Shown one piece after another: positions 50,045 to 58,763 of a stretch of 64,000 nucleotides of DNA. Both the position numbers and the translations under genes were made by a program. Numbering within the stretch: the first letter of the stretch is position 1; each line of letters opens with the position of its first letter. The DNA is taken from positions 1 through 64,000 of the forward strand of contig JAFDVK010000004.1 in assembly GCA_018269005.1 (NCBI GenBank), in the 5' to 3' direction. This DNA is from Acidobacteriota bacterium (GTDB lineage Bacteria > Acidobacteriota > Blastocatellia > Pyrinomonadales > Pyrinomonadaceae). The notes under the pieces are model-generated. The model ran no database searches. It saw only the letters and a program-made list of their open reading frames with translations, and had not been told where the DNA came from.

Positions 50045-53000
50045 ATGGGTTTCTGCGAATTACACACGCGTTCTGCGTTCAGCTTTTTATCTTCCGGGAG
50101 CGAGCCGCAAAGGCTTGCCGCCCGAGCTGCGGAATTGGGCATAAGAAGCGTCGCACTGCTCGATAAGGACACGTTCGCAGGCGCCGTGCGTTTTCATTTC
50201 GAAGCGAAAGAACAAGGCATACGCCCGATCATCGGTGCCGAAGTAACGCTCGATGACGGCTCACTCCTGCCGCTCGTCGCACTTGACCTGAAAGGCTATC
50301 AGAACCTGAGCCGGCTGATTACGACATCGAAACTTCGCAGCAAAAAGGGCGAGCATTTCGCGACGCGGCGTGATGTCGAATATCACTCCGCCGGGCTGAT
50401 GTGCTTTACCGGCGGGCCGGACGGCCTCATTCACAACAGCATAAAACGCGGCGACGGACAGCTCGATCTTGCGTGGCTCAAATACGTTTTCGAGGATCGG
50501 CTTTATGTCGAATTGCAGCGGCATCATCTGCGGCACGAAGAGGCGTTGAATCAGACGCTCCTCGGGCTCGCACACAAACTGCGCATAGATTATTTCGCGA
50601 GCAACGGCGTCTATTATGCGGACGAGCGGGATCGCGAGATCTTCGATGTTTTTACCTGCATCAAAAATCACACGACCATTTACGAGGCGGGCAAACTTCT
50701 CTCGGAGAACAGCGAGCGTTACATCAAGAACGAAAAGCAGATGCTGCGGCTTTTTGCCGATCTTCCCGAGGCCGTCGAGATCACGGAAGAGATCGCCGCA
50801 CGGGTCCGATTCTCGATGGAAGAGCTTGCATACACCTTTCCGGATTATCCCGTACCGGCCGGCGAGACGATGAATTCCGTATTGAGGCAAAAGGCGATCG
50901 AGCGTTCGCACGAGCGTTATCGCGACAAGGCGTGGCCGATCCGCTCGCAGGTGCTGCCGCGATTGGAGAAGGAATTTCGGATCATCGAGATGAAGCAGCT
51001 TGCGGGCTATTTTCTTGTCGTCAACGACATCTCGGATTTTTGCAAGGCGAACAAGATACTCTCGCAGGGACGCGGTTCGGCGGCGAACTCCGTCGTCTGC
51101 TACACGCTCGGGATAACGGCGGTCGATCCCATCGAGCACAACCTTCTTTTCGAGCGCTTCCTTTCGGAAAAATACGAGCAGTATCCCGACATCGACATCG
51201 ATCTGCCGTCGGGCGATGACCGCGAGAGCGTCATTCAGCACGTTTACGCGAAATACGGCCGCCGCAGTTCCGGGATGACGGCGAATGTCATCTGTTATCG
51301 CGGGAAATCGGCGATACGCGAGGCCGGAAAGACGTTCGGGTTCGGCACGGAAGTTCTCGACCGTCTGTCGCGTCTGAATTCGCATTACGAGCAGTTCAAG
51401 GGCGACGAGCTTTACAGACGCTTGAAGGAAGAAGGTTTTGATGCGGCCGAGACATTTCGCCTGCAGAAATTCTCGGACATCTATCACCGCATCCTCGATT
51501 TCCCGCGGCATCTCGGGCAGCATTCCGGCGGAATGGTCGTCTCTCTTGACCGGCTTGACGGCATCGTGCCGCTCGAACCTGCGTCGATGGAAGGCCGCAC
51601 GATCATCCAATGGGACAAGGATGATTGCGAAGCGTTGAAGGTCGTAAAGATCGATCTTTTGGGCCTCGGGATGATGGCGGTGCTGCGTGATTCGATCACG
51701 CTGATCAAGGAGCATCACGATGTCGAACTCGACCTTTACCGCATCCCGAACAACGATAAAAAAGTTTACGACGCGCTTCAAAAAGGCGACACGGTCGGGA
51801 TGTTCCAGGTCGAGAGCCGAGCGCAGATCGCCTTTTTGCCGAAGGCGAAACCGCGATGTTTTTACGACATCGTCGTGCAGGTCGCGATCATTCGCCCCGG
51901 CCCGATCGTCGGGAACATGCTGCACGATTATCTAAAACGAAGGCAGGGTTTTGAGGAAGTGACGTATCCGCACGAATCGCTCGCACCGATCTTGAAACGC
52001 ACGCTCGGCGTGCCGCTCTTTCAGGAACAGCTTCTAAAGATGGCGATGGACATCGCGGGATTTTCGGGCGGCGAGGCGGACGAATTGCGCCGTGCGATGG
52101 GCTTCAAACGACCTGACCGCAAGATGGAGCGGATCACGCAGAATCTGCGGAACGGAATGACGAAGAACAACATTCCCGAGGACGTGCAGGACAAGATAGT
52201 CGATTACACGAAGGCGTTCGCGAACTACGGTTTTCCGGAATCTCACGCATACAGTTTCGCTCTGCTCGCGTATGCTTCGGCGTATTACATCATCCATTTT
52301 CGTGCGTGTTTTATGACGGCGATGTTCAATAATTATCCGCTCGGTTTTTACTCTGCGGCGACGCTCGTAAAAGACGCGCAGCGTCATGGCCTGCACTTTC
52401 GCCATCTCGACATAAATCTCTCGGACTATGATTTTACGGTCGAGGAAGTTGACGATGAGAAGCAGGTTCGCGTCGGTTTGCGTTTCGTACGCGGGCTTCG
52501 CGAAACGACGGGACGTGCTATCGAAGATGAAAGAAAGACGAACGGTGAGTTTGCGGATCTCGCAGACCTTTTGCGGCGCGTGCCCGAGCTGAATAAACGC
52601 GAGGTTCGGGCGTTGAGTTTTGCCGGTGCATTGAATTTTGACAATTCCGTTCACCGCCGCGAAGCTCTCTGGCGGTCGGAGCTCGAACTGCGGCCGAAGG
52701 GCACGCTTTTCGAGCAGACGACGAAGGCCGAAGAGACGGATTCGCATTTTCTCACGCGTCTCGAAGGCGTCGATCTTGTCGCCGCCGATCTCAAAAAAAC
52801 AGGCATCTCGATCGGCCGTCATCCGATGTCGTTCGTACGCGAAAGGCTGAACACTCGCGGCATTCTCACCGCGGAGCAAACACGAAACTTACGTCGAGGC
52901 GACGTCGTCTCTGTTGCGGGTGCGGTGATCATTCGGCAGCGGCCGATGACGGCGAAGAACGTCGTTTTCGTAACGCTTGAGGATGAGACGGGATTTTCGA

Positions 53001-53167
53001 ATTTCGTCGTGATGCCCGACGTATTCGAGTCTTACAGGGCGGTGATCAACCGCAGTGATTTTCTGATAATACGCGGCATTTTCGAGGAACGCGGAATGCT
53101 GAAGGCCCTTTATTTCACGCCGCTTAGCGGCATCTCGACCGAGGTCGTCTCACATGATTTCAGATAA
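50045..53167 (+). CDS. dnaE2: error-prone DNA polymerase DnaE2 (ImuC)
   Basis: A 1040-residue C-family polymerase that performs translesion synthesis with ImuA and ImuB. The N-terminal PHP domain opens C-E-L-H-T-R-S-A-F-S-F-L, as in DnaE2. The catalytic palm has the acidic motif P-D-I-D-I-D-L and the downstream R-G-S-A-A-N-S type finger motif. A C-terminal OB-fold region ends the protein (F-V-T-L-E-D-E-T-G-F-S-N). The length fits DnaE2 (about 1050) and not replicative DnaE1. Its 3' end overlaps the convergent ygfZ by 8 bp. The whole operon is plus strand from 48119. Confidence 0.95.
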   Translation: MGFCELHTRSAFSFLSSGSEPQRLAARAAELGIRSVALLDKDTFAGAVRFHFEAKEQGIRPIIGAEVTLDDGSLLPLVALDLKGYQNLSRLITTSKLRSKKGEHFATRRDVEYHSAGLMCFTGGPDGLIHNSIKRGDGQLDLAWLKYVFEDRLYVELQRHHLRHEEALNQTLLGLAHKLRIDYFASNGVYYADERDREIFDVFTCIKNHTTIYEAGKLLSENSERYIKNEKQMLRLFADLPEAVEITEEIAARVRFSMEELAYTFPDYPVPAGETMNSVLRQKAIERSHERYRDKAWPIRSQVLPRLEKEFRIIEMKQLAGYFLVVNDISDFCKANKILSQGRGSAANSVVCYTLGITAVDPIEHNLLFERFLSEKYEQYPDIDIDLPSGDDRESVIQHVYAKYGRRSSGMTANVICYRGKSAIREAGKTFGFGTEVLDRLSRLNSHYEQFKGDELYRRLKEEGFDAAETFRLQKFSDIYHRILDFPRHLGQHSGGMVVSLDRLDGIVPLEPASMEGRTIIQWDKDDCEALKVVKIDLLGLGMMAVLRDSITLIKEHHDVELDLYRIPNNDKKVYDALQKGDTVGMFQVESRAQIAFLPKAKPRCFYDIVVQVAIIRPGPIVGNMLHDYLKRRQGFEEVTYPHESLAPILKRTLGVPLFQEQLLKMAMDIAGFSGGEADELRRAMGFKRPDRKMERITQNLRNGMTKNNIPEDVQDKIVDYTKAFANYGFPESHAYSFALLAYASAYYIIHFRACFMTAMFNNYPLGFYSAATLVKDAQRHGLHFRHLDINLSDYDFTVEEVDDEKQVRVGLRFVRGLRETTGRAIEDERKTNGEFADLADLLRRVPELNKREVRALSFAGALNFDNSVHRREALWRSELELRPKGTLFEQTTKAEETDSHFLTRLEGVDLVAADLKKTGISIGRHPMSFVRERLNTRGILTAEQTRNLRRGDVVSVAGAVIIRQRPMTAKNVVFVTLEDETGFSNFVVMPDVFESYRAVINRSDFLIIRGIFEERGMLKALYFTPLSGISTEVVSHDFR

Positions 53168-54041
53168 AAGGCAGAGTCGCGACGACACATTCCGTCTCTC
53201 CCGAAAAAAGCTTTGTGCCGGGTTCAAGAAAGTCGTATCGAACGAAACCGAGAGCAATATGCGTACCCAGCTTTGGCGAAAAAGCAACCGATGTTATCTG
53301 TCCGGCGTTCTTGTCTTCGGCCGTTTTAAGTTCGCTGCCCGCGTCGAGCGATCGCGAGAGCGTGATCCCCGAAAGACGTTTTGCGATATGGCCGCGAAAA
53401 TGAATTCTGGCGATGATCTCCTGGCCGATGTAGCAGCCTTTTTTGTACGAGATCATCTCGTCGATACCGAGTTCGGGCACGACGGTCGTCTCGTCCATAT
53501 CTTTTTCGTAAAGCGGAATGCCGTACTCGATACGCAAGGTCTCGAACGTCTCATCGTCGATCTCAAGGGCGTCATTCAATGCGTTCTCAAATTCAGAAGC
53601 AGTGTCGTTCGGGATGAAGAAGCCCGTGCCGTAAGGCCGCTCGAAAATGAATGCATCGCTGCCGGCGATCGCTCTAAGATCTTCCGCCTCGCCGAACATT
53701 TCAAAATTCGTATGGGCATCGCTAAGATCTTCGAGAACAAAATCGCCCGCGAACGTGAATCGAAAAAGATTCTGATACAGCTTTTCGCGCGTCGCGGCTT
53801 CGGTCTCGATGATGAAGCGTTCGCCGCGTTTCGCAAAAGAGACCGCAGCAAGCAGACGGCCTTGCGCGTTCGGGAACGCAGCGAGCATCGAAGCGCCGTC
53901 CTCAAGCGTCTTAACGTCATTCGTGATCAGGCCGTCGAGAAATCTCAATGCTTCGCTGCCCGACACCGCGAACAGGCCGCGAGGTTCGCGTCGATAGCCT
54001 TTGACCCCGTTTCGTATATTGTCGTAGATCTCGCTCATCAT
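53160..54041 (-). CDS. ygfZ: YgfZ/GcvT-domain folate-binding protein
   Basis: A 293-residue folate-binding protein of the YgfZ/IBA57 family, which supports assembly or repair of certain iron-sulfur enzymes. It has the hallmark K-G-C-Y-I-G-Q-E motif with the conserved cysteine, and the GcvT-like fold (L-D-G-L-I-T-N-D-V near the start). ATG at 54041 or 54038 may start it. It is convergent with dnaE2 and lies 9 bp after the UDG gene on the same strand. Confidence 0.9.
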   Translation of the reverse strand: MMSEIYDNIRNGVKGYRREPRGLFAVSGSEALRFLDGLITNDVKTLEDGASMLAAFPNAQGRLLAAVSFAKRGERFIIETEAATREKLYQNLFRFTFAGDFVLEDLSDAHTNFEMFGEAEDLRAIAGSDAFIFERPYGTGFFIPNDTASEFENALNDALEIDDETFETLRIEYGIPLYEKDMDETTVVPELGIDEMISYKKGCYIGQEIIARIHFRGHIAKRLSGITLSRSLDAGSELKTAEDKNAGQITSVAFSPKLGTHIALGFVRYDFLEPGTKLFSGETECVVATLPFI

Positions 54042-54050
54042 ATCTCGATA

Positions 54051-54653
54051 TTAGCAGTTCTCTATCGCCTTCTTAAGTGTCTGAAAATGCGCGAGTTGGA
54101 TATCGAGACCTCTTTGCGAGGCGATCACCAAAGGGCTCGGATGATAAAGCGGGACGAGCACGCGGCCATTCCAATGCTGTATCGTACCGCCGTGCATTTT
54201 CAGCGTGAAGGAATGTGGTTCGATGAGCTTCAGCGAATCGAGCCCCACGGCGCCGAGCGTTGCGACAAGCGGCGGATCGATCAGCTCAAGAAGCCGCCGC
54301 AGATAGCTCGAACAATTGCGAATTTCGGCTCGCGTAGGCTTTCGGTTCGCGTCCGTCGCGGAACGCGGACTGCACATAACCGCACTCGTCAGAAAAACGT
54401 CGTCACGGCTCAACCCGATCGAATCGAAGAGAATCTGGAGATTTTCGCCGGATTTATCGCCGGTGAAAGGCCGCCGCGTGCGGTCGGCACCCGCACGTCC
54501 CGGAGCTTCGCCGACAAAGAATACCTTTGGAGCAAGCGAACCGTTCAATTCGCTCAAAACCGCGGTTCTATCAGCAAGATCAGGGCAGATCCTGCACGCC
54601 TGGGCCTCCATCCAAAGGGCTTTGAAGACATTGAACTTCGATGATGCTGACAC
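54051..54653 (-). CDS. family-4-like uracil-DNA glycosylase with [4Fe-4S] cysteines
   Basis: A base-excision enzyme that removes uracil from DNA. Cysteines expected to hold a [4Fe-4S] cluster are C-R-I-C near the N-terminus plus two spaced ones (V-M-C-S-P and R-N-C-S-S). Motif A is G-E-A-P-G and motif B is H-P-S-P. The start is unsure: the frame is open to ATG 54722, but that overlaps the divergent hicB by 29 bp. GTG at 54653 has GGAG 8 nt upstream and avoids the overlap, giving 200 residues. It is followed by ygfZ. Confidence 0.85.
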   Translation of the reverse strand: MSASSKFNVFKALWMEAQACRICPDLADRTAVLSELNGSLAPKVFFVGEAPGRAGADRTRRPFTGDKSGENLQILFDSIGLSRDDVFLTSAVMCSPRSATDANRKPTRAEIRNCSSYLRRLLELIDPPLVATLGAVGLDSLKLIEPHSFTLKMHGGTIQHWNGRVLVPLYHPSPLVIASQRGLDIQLAHFQTLKKAIENC

Positions 54654-54674
54654 GTGGGATACTCCGAGACCTTT

Positions 54675-54683
54675 TGCTACAAT
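54675..54683 (+). promoter_or_regulatory. extended -10 element upstream of hicB
   Basis: TGC-TACAAT, an extended -10 box, lies 10 bp before the hicB start. No good -35 is visible, which is common for extended -10 promoters. Confidence 0.45.
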
Positions 54684-54693
54684 AGACTTTAAC

Positions 54694-54924
54694 ATGAGCG
54701 ACCAAAGATATCCCTTTGTCATCTATCCTGCCGTTGAGGGCGGTTATGTAGCCGAAGTTCCTGCATTGCGCGGCTGCCTGGCCCAAGGAGAGGATATTGA
54801 GGAAACCTTAGAGGAACTTGCTCGCGTATCGGAGCTTTGGATCGAGACGGCAAGGAAACACGGTGAAACTTTGCCAAATCCGGAAGCCGCGGTTGCAAAG
54901 GTAAAAGAAAGACTCGCCGCATAG
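54694..54924 (+). CDS. HicB-family antitoxin-like protein without a HicA partner
   Basis: A 76-residue protein of the HicB/UPF0150 fold: F-V-I-Y-P-A-V-E-G-G-Y-V-A-E-V-P-A-L-R-G-C-L-A-Q-type strands are followed by the D-I-E-E-T-L-E-E-L helix. HicB normally neutralises the mRNA-cleaving HicA, but no hicA lies on either side. The C-terminal DNA-binding domain seen in longer HicB proteins is absent. The frame is open far upstream, but ATG at 54694 begins the domain. mrp starts 16 bp downstream. Confidence 0.85.
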   Translation: MSDQRYPFVIYPAVEGGYVAEVPALRGCLAQGEDIEETLEELARVSELWIETARKHGETLPNPEAAVAKVKERLAA

Positions 54925-54940
54925 AGATCTAAGAAATAAT

Positions 54941-56023
54941 ATGAGCCAAGTAACAGAAGAAATCGTCCTGGACTCCCTCCGGAAGATCATCGACCCCGAT
55001 CTCCGAAAGGACATTGTAAAACTGGGGTTCGTGCAAGACCTCGTCATCGACGGCGGCAAGGTGTCGTTCAGGATCGTTCTGACGACGCCTGCGTGCCCTG
55101 TCAAGGAAGAGATGGAGTCGCAGGCGCAGACGCTCGTCTCGGCGATCGAAGGCGTAACTGAGGTCAACGTAACGATGGACGCCGAAGTGCCGAAAGGCCG
55201 CGGCGTCAAGGACAATGTTGCGGTGCCCGGCGTCAAGAATATCATCGCTGTCTCGAGCGGCAAGGGCGGCGTCGGCAAATCAACGGTCGCGGTCAATCTC
55301 GCAGTTTCGCTTGCGCAGAACGGTGCGAAGGTCGGCCTGATGGACGCTGACGTTTACGGGCCGAACGTCCCGCTGATGCTCGGCACCGGTTTTGAGCAGC
55401 CGCCGGTCTTCAACGGCCAGCTAATCCCGCTCGAAGCACACGGCGTGAAGATGATCTCGATGGCGCTGCTCGTTCCTCAAGACAAACCGATGATCCTTCG
55501 CGGGCCGATGCTGCACGGCATCGTCCGCCAATTTCTGACAGACGTAAATTGGGGCGAACTTGATTACCTTGTGGTCGATATGCCGCCGGGAACGGGCGAT
55601 GTTCAGCTCTCTCTGGCGCAGCTCGTGCCTGTGCAGGGTGCGGTCGTTGTCACGACGCCGCAGGAAGTTTCGCTCGCCGATGTCCGACGTGCGGTCAAGA
55701 TGTTCGAACAGGTGAATGTGCAGGTCTTGGGCGTGATCGAGAATATGTCCTATTTCATCGCACCCGACACGGGCGCGCGTTACAACGTCTTCGGTGAGGG
55801 CGGCGGTAAGAAGCTTTCAGATGAATACGGGCTGAAGTTCCTCGGCGAAGTGCCGATGGGCATCGAGGTCCGCGAAGGCGGCGACAAAGGTATTCCCGTC
55901 GTCATTTCGGCTCCTGCCTCGCCTCAGGCAGAAGCTTTTCAGAAGGTCGCCGAAGAGGTCGCACGCCAGATCTCCATCGAGGCAATGAAACCCGAACTCA
56001 CGATCTTGAGCAAGGCCGGTTAG
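54941..56023 (+). CDS. mrp: Mrp/NBP35-family iron-sulfur carrier ATPase
   Basis: A 360-residue ParA/MinD-type ATPase that carries iron-sulfur clusters to apo-enzymes. The N-terminal MIP18-like (DUF59) domain contains T-P-A-C-P-V-K. The deviant Walker A is S-G-K-G-G-V-G-K-S, and Walker B-like D-M-P-P-G-T-G-D follows. The C-terminal C-x-x-C, which normally follows E-N-M-S-Y-F, reads A-P-D-T-G here, so the dimer-bridging cluster ligands are missing, as in some other Mrp proteins. It follows hicB by 16 bp. Confidence 0.93.
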   Translation: MSQVTEEIVLDSLRKIIDPDLRKDIVKLGFVQDLVIDGGKVSFRIVLTTPACPVKEEMESQAQTLVSAIEGVTEVNVTMDAEVPKGRGVKDNVAVPGVKNIIAVSSGKGGVGKSTVAVNLAVSLAQNGAKVGLMDADVYGPNVPLMLGTGFEQPPVFNGQLIPLEAHGVKMISMALLVPQDKPMILRGPMLHGIVRQFLTDVNWGELDYLVVDMPPGTGDVQLSLAQLVPVQGAVVVTTPQEVSLADVRRAVKMFEQVNVQVLGVIENMSYFIAPDTGARYNVFGEGGGKKLSDEYGLKFLGEVPMGIEVREGGDKGIPVVISAPASPQAEAFQKVAEEVARQISIEAMKPELTILSKAG

Positions 56024-56026
56024 CAG

Positions 56027-56452
56027 ATGTTTGACCGCTACAAGGACGATGCCGGTCGTGGCCTTTCGGAGTTTACCGACGAAAACCAATCGCACCGCTC
56101 CTATTTATGGGCGATCGGTATCGGTCTATTTATCAATTCACTCTCTTGGGCCGTCGTGTTCTTCACTCCCGCGGCAGTCGCTGAGTGGGTTGGGCTGGTG
56201 ACGGACATTTCGACGAATGCAAAGGCTTTCCTTTTTGCTTTCCCGTTTATGTCCACGTTTGTTGCGGTGTACGCGCTAACCCGCCTCCCTCGTTACAAGA
56301 ACCCAACTGCGGCAATTGGTGACTCAGATGTCTTTGCAAACTACAGAGATACTGAACGCTCAAGTTATATCTACAAACGCGTGCTTTTTTCCTTTGCGGT
56401 TGCGGGCGTGAACACAATTCTGCTTTTGGTCATGACCGACTTCGGTAAATAG
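56027..56452 (+). CDS. small three-helix membrane protein of unknown function
   Basis: A 141-residue protein with three hydrophobic segments (about 27-48, 65-85 and 118-136) and a polar N-terminus (R-Y-K-D-D-A-G-R-G). It starts 3 bp after the mrp stop, so it is co-transcribed with it. No family is recognised. It is convergent with the wHTH-TolB regulator gene, 15 bp away. Confidence 0.72.
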   Translation: MFDRYKDDAGRGLSEFTDENQSHRSYLWAIGIGLFINSLSWAVVFFTPAAVAEWVGLVTDISTNAKAFLFAFPFMSTFVAVYALTRLPRYKNPTAAIGDSDVFANYRDTERSSYIYKRVLFSFAVAGVNTILLLVMTDFGK

Positions 56453-56467
56453 GATTTCTGCGAACGG

Positions 56468-58600
56468 TCATTCAAATGCAAGTTCGTAGATCGCGATGCG
56501 GCCGCCGCGGTCAGAGGTGAAAATGAGCTTTTTGCCGTCAAAAGAAAATCTCGGAAAGCGATCGTCGGCCGCATTTCTTGTTAACCTAAGTTGTGAAGTT
56601 CCGTCTGCATTTGCAATGTAGATCTCGGCATTGCCATCGCTTCTTGCGACGAACGCGATGCGTGAACCGTCACTAGAAAAGGTCGGGTGAGTGTCGTGTT
56701 TCGGTCGAGATATCACGAGCCGCTCAGTGCCCGTCGAAATATCAGCCGCGTAAATATCGAATAGCAGCTGCGGTTCGGCGTTCCGGTCGGCGGCGTACAA
56801 TATCTCGTCGCCTTCTAGCGAAACGCTCGGCCAGCCTAGTTTTCCTTTTTGGATCGGCAGCGGCGTTTGCCCGGTTCCGTCCGCGTTCATCTTAAAAAGT
56901 TCAGCGTTCTCGGTATCACCATTCCGATTCGAGCGAAAGTAGATCGTCGCCGAGTCCGCCGACCACACGGGGACGCTGTCGCTCGAAGGATCGTTGGTTA
57001 GATTCGTAAGATCTGATCCATCGGGCCGAACTTTGAAAATATCCCATTTTCCGTTCACTTCCTGATGAAACGCTATCCAATTGCCATCGGGCGACCACTG
57101 CGGATAATTTTCCGGGCTCGAGGTCGTAACGATCACGGCAGCCTTGCCTGTCGCCCTATCGAAGACCCGCAGTTCAGAATGATGGTCGGGATAAACCGCA
57201 GAAAAGACGATGCGCTGCCCATCCGGCGAATCTGCAGGAGTTTTGAGGTCGGCATCCGGCATTGAGACCAGAATCTCCGGCCGGAAGACATCAATGTCCA
57301 TCACGAAGACGTCGTCGTTGCCCTCCACATTCGAGTTATACGCGAACTTCGTTCCGTCAGGCGACCATCCGTTTCGCGAAAAGTCGTGGCCTTTTGCGGT
57401 CGTAAGGCGAACGACGTTCGATCCATCCGTCCGCATCAAGTAGATGTCGGTCGTCTCGCTCTCAAAATTCGAATTGAACGAAATGAGTGTTCCATCGGGC
57501 GAGAACTTCGGGAAGGAATCGTGCCCGGCGTTGTTCGTAAGCCGTTTTACGTCCTTGCCGTCGGCCTTCATTGAATAGATCTCGTAATTTCCGTCACGAT
57601 CGCTCGAAAAAACGATCGTACCGCCATCCGGAGACCAGCCCGCGTCACCGTCAAAGTTTTTGTTTGCGGTGATCTGTGTGACCTTTTCGTCCTTTATTTG
57701 GTAAGTAAGCACCTCCGTGCTCTCGAGCTTTGTATCACCGAAGGCGTTCGCCTGAAACGCAAACTTACTGCCATCCGGAGCCCAGGACACGTTCTCGGCG
57801 GAGAAAGGCAGTTTTTTGGGGTCGCTGCCGTCGGCTTTCGAAAGATAAGTTCCCGCACCTGAATCGCTGTATTTCCAAAACACGATCATCGTCGAATCGG
57901 GTGACCAGACGGCCTGGCGTACGTCGGGCAGATCGATCGCCTTCTGCGGTTCACCTCCATCGGGCGAGACCTTGTAGGTTCTGGGCAGATCCGGATTGGT
58001 CCAACGCGTAAAAAGGATCTGCCCGTCATTGGTCCAGCCTGTTACGTTCTCGTTCTCAGGCGTGGTCGTCAACCGTTTTGGCCCGGCATCGGTCGCTTTT
58101 ATCGGCGTTTGTGTTCGATTTCGGTATCGCGAAACCCCGACAATTGCCGCGACGACGAGAAGCAGCAAAATAAGGATAGCAAGGGCAAGCTTCCAGGTCG
58201 AGATGCGTTTAGGTTCTGAGGCGATGTTTGCGGGCGTGTCCGAGGCGTCAGAATCGGCAGATACCTCGGTAACGTGAGCAAGCAGCCGGAAGCCGGCCTT
58301 CGGCACCGTTTCGATAAAACCGCGACCGTCATCCTGCGTGCCGAGAACCTTTCTTAGTGCAGAGATCGTCTGGCTGAGGTTGTTCTCTTCGACTACGGTT
58401 TCTGGCCAAAGCTTTTGGAAAAACTCTTCTTTTGAGACGATACCGCCGTTGGCTTCGACCAGAAGGATCAGGGCGTCCAGCACGCGAGTCGAAATGCGGA
58501 CGCCCTCGCCATCTCGCGTCAAAAGCCGGTCTGATGGGACAAGCTCAAAGTCACCGAAGCGAAAAGTGGGCTTTTCGGGGTCGCTTTGTGCCATATTCAT
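56468..58600 (-). CDS. membrane-spanning winged-helix regulator with TolB/WD40-like repeats
   Basis: A 710-residue CadC-like one-component regulator. The N-terminal OmpR-type winged helix lies at about 12-110 (F-R-F-G-D-F-E-L, then L-S-Q-T-I-S-A-L-R-K-V-L-G). One transmembrane helix lies at about 137-160. A periplasmic beta-propeller region is built from about ten PD40-like repeats (W-S-P-D-G-T-K-type, with D-G-S-D/D-G-T-G turns). This fusion is abundant in Acidobacteriota. It is divergent from a row of secreted-protein genes that may be its targets. ATG at 58600 or 58594 starts it. Confidence 0.88.
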   Translation of the reverse strand: MNMAQSDPEKPTFRFGDFELVPSDRLLTRDGEGVRISTRVLDALILLVEANGGIVSKEEFFQKLWPETVVEENNLSQTISALRKVLGTQDDGRGFIETVPKAGFRLLAHVTEVSADSDASDTPANIASEPKRISTWKLALAILILLLLVVAAIVGVSRYRNRTQTPIKATDAGPKRLTTTPENENVTGWTNDGQILFTRWTNPDLPRTYKVSPDGGEPQKAIDLPDVRQAVWSPDSTMIVFWKYSDSGAGTYLSKADGSDPKKLPFSAENVSWAPDGSKFAFQANAFGDTKLESTEVLTYQIKDEKVTQITANKNFDGDAGWSPDGGTIVFSSDRDGNYEIYSMKADGKDVKRLTNNAGHDSFPKFSPDGTLISFNSNFESETTDIYLMRTDGSNVVRLTTAKGHDFSRNGWSPDGTKFAYNSNVEGNDDVFVMDIDVFRPEILVSMPDADLKTPADSPDGQRIVFSAVYPDHHSELRVFDRATGKAAVIVTTSSPENYPQWSPDGNWIAFHQEVNGKWDIFKVRPDGSDLTNLTNDPSSDSVPVWSADSATIYFRSNRNGDTENAELFKMNADGTGQTPLPIQKGKLGWPSVSLEGDEILYAADRNAEPQLLFDIYAADISTGTERLVISRPKHDTHPTFSSDGSRIAFVARSDGNAEIYIANADGTSQLRLTRNAADDRFPRFSFDGKKLIFTSDRGGRIAIYELAFE

Positions 58601-58763
58601 AAAGAATTCAGAACTTTTCAGATTATTCTAAAGTCTTTTCAGGGTATTTTCCAGCAAAATCGAAGACATTGAACGTCTGTACTAAGCTTGGCCACCTATC
58701 CGCGGCCGAGACCCGCTCAGTATGACCGGCGAACAATAACCACAAACCATTTTTGAGAACACA

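Noticed and set aside
50261..51925. 554-residue open frame on the minus strand inside dnaE2
   Set aside because: It is fully antisense to the well-supported dnaE2, with skewed composition and no recognisable motif; long shadow frames are common at this GC content.
53154..54644. 496-residue plus-strand frame across ygfZ and the UDG gene
   Set aside because: It is antisense to two genes with clear family motifs (K-G-C-Y-I-G-Q-E, G-E-A-P-G) and is itself rich in Arg without domains.
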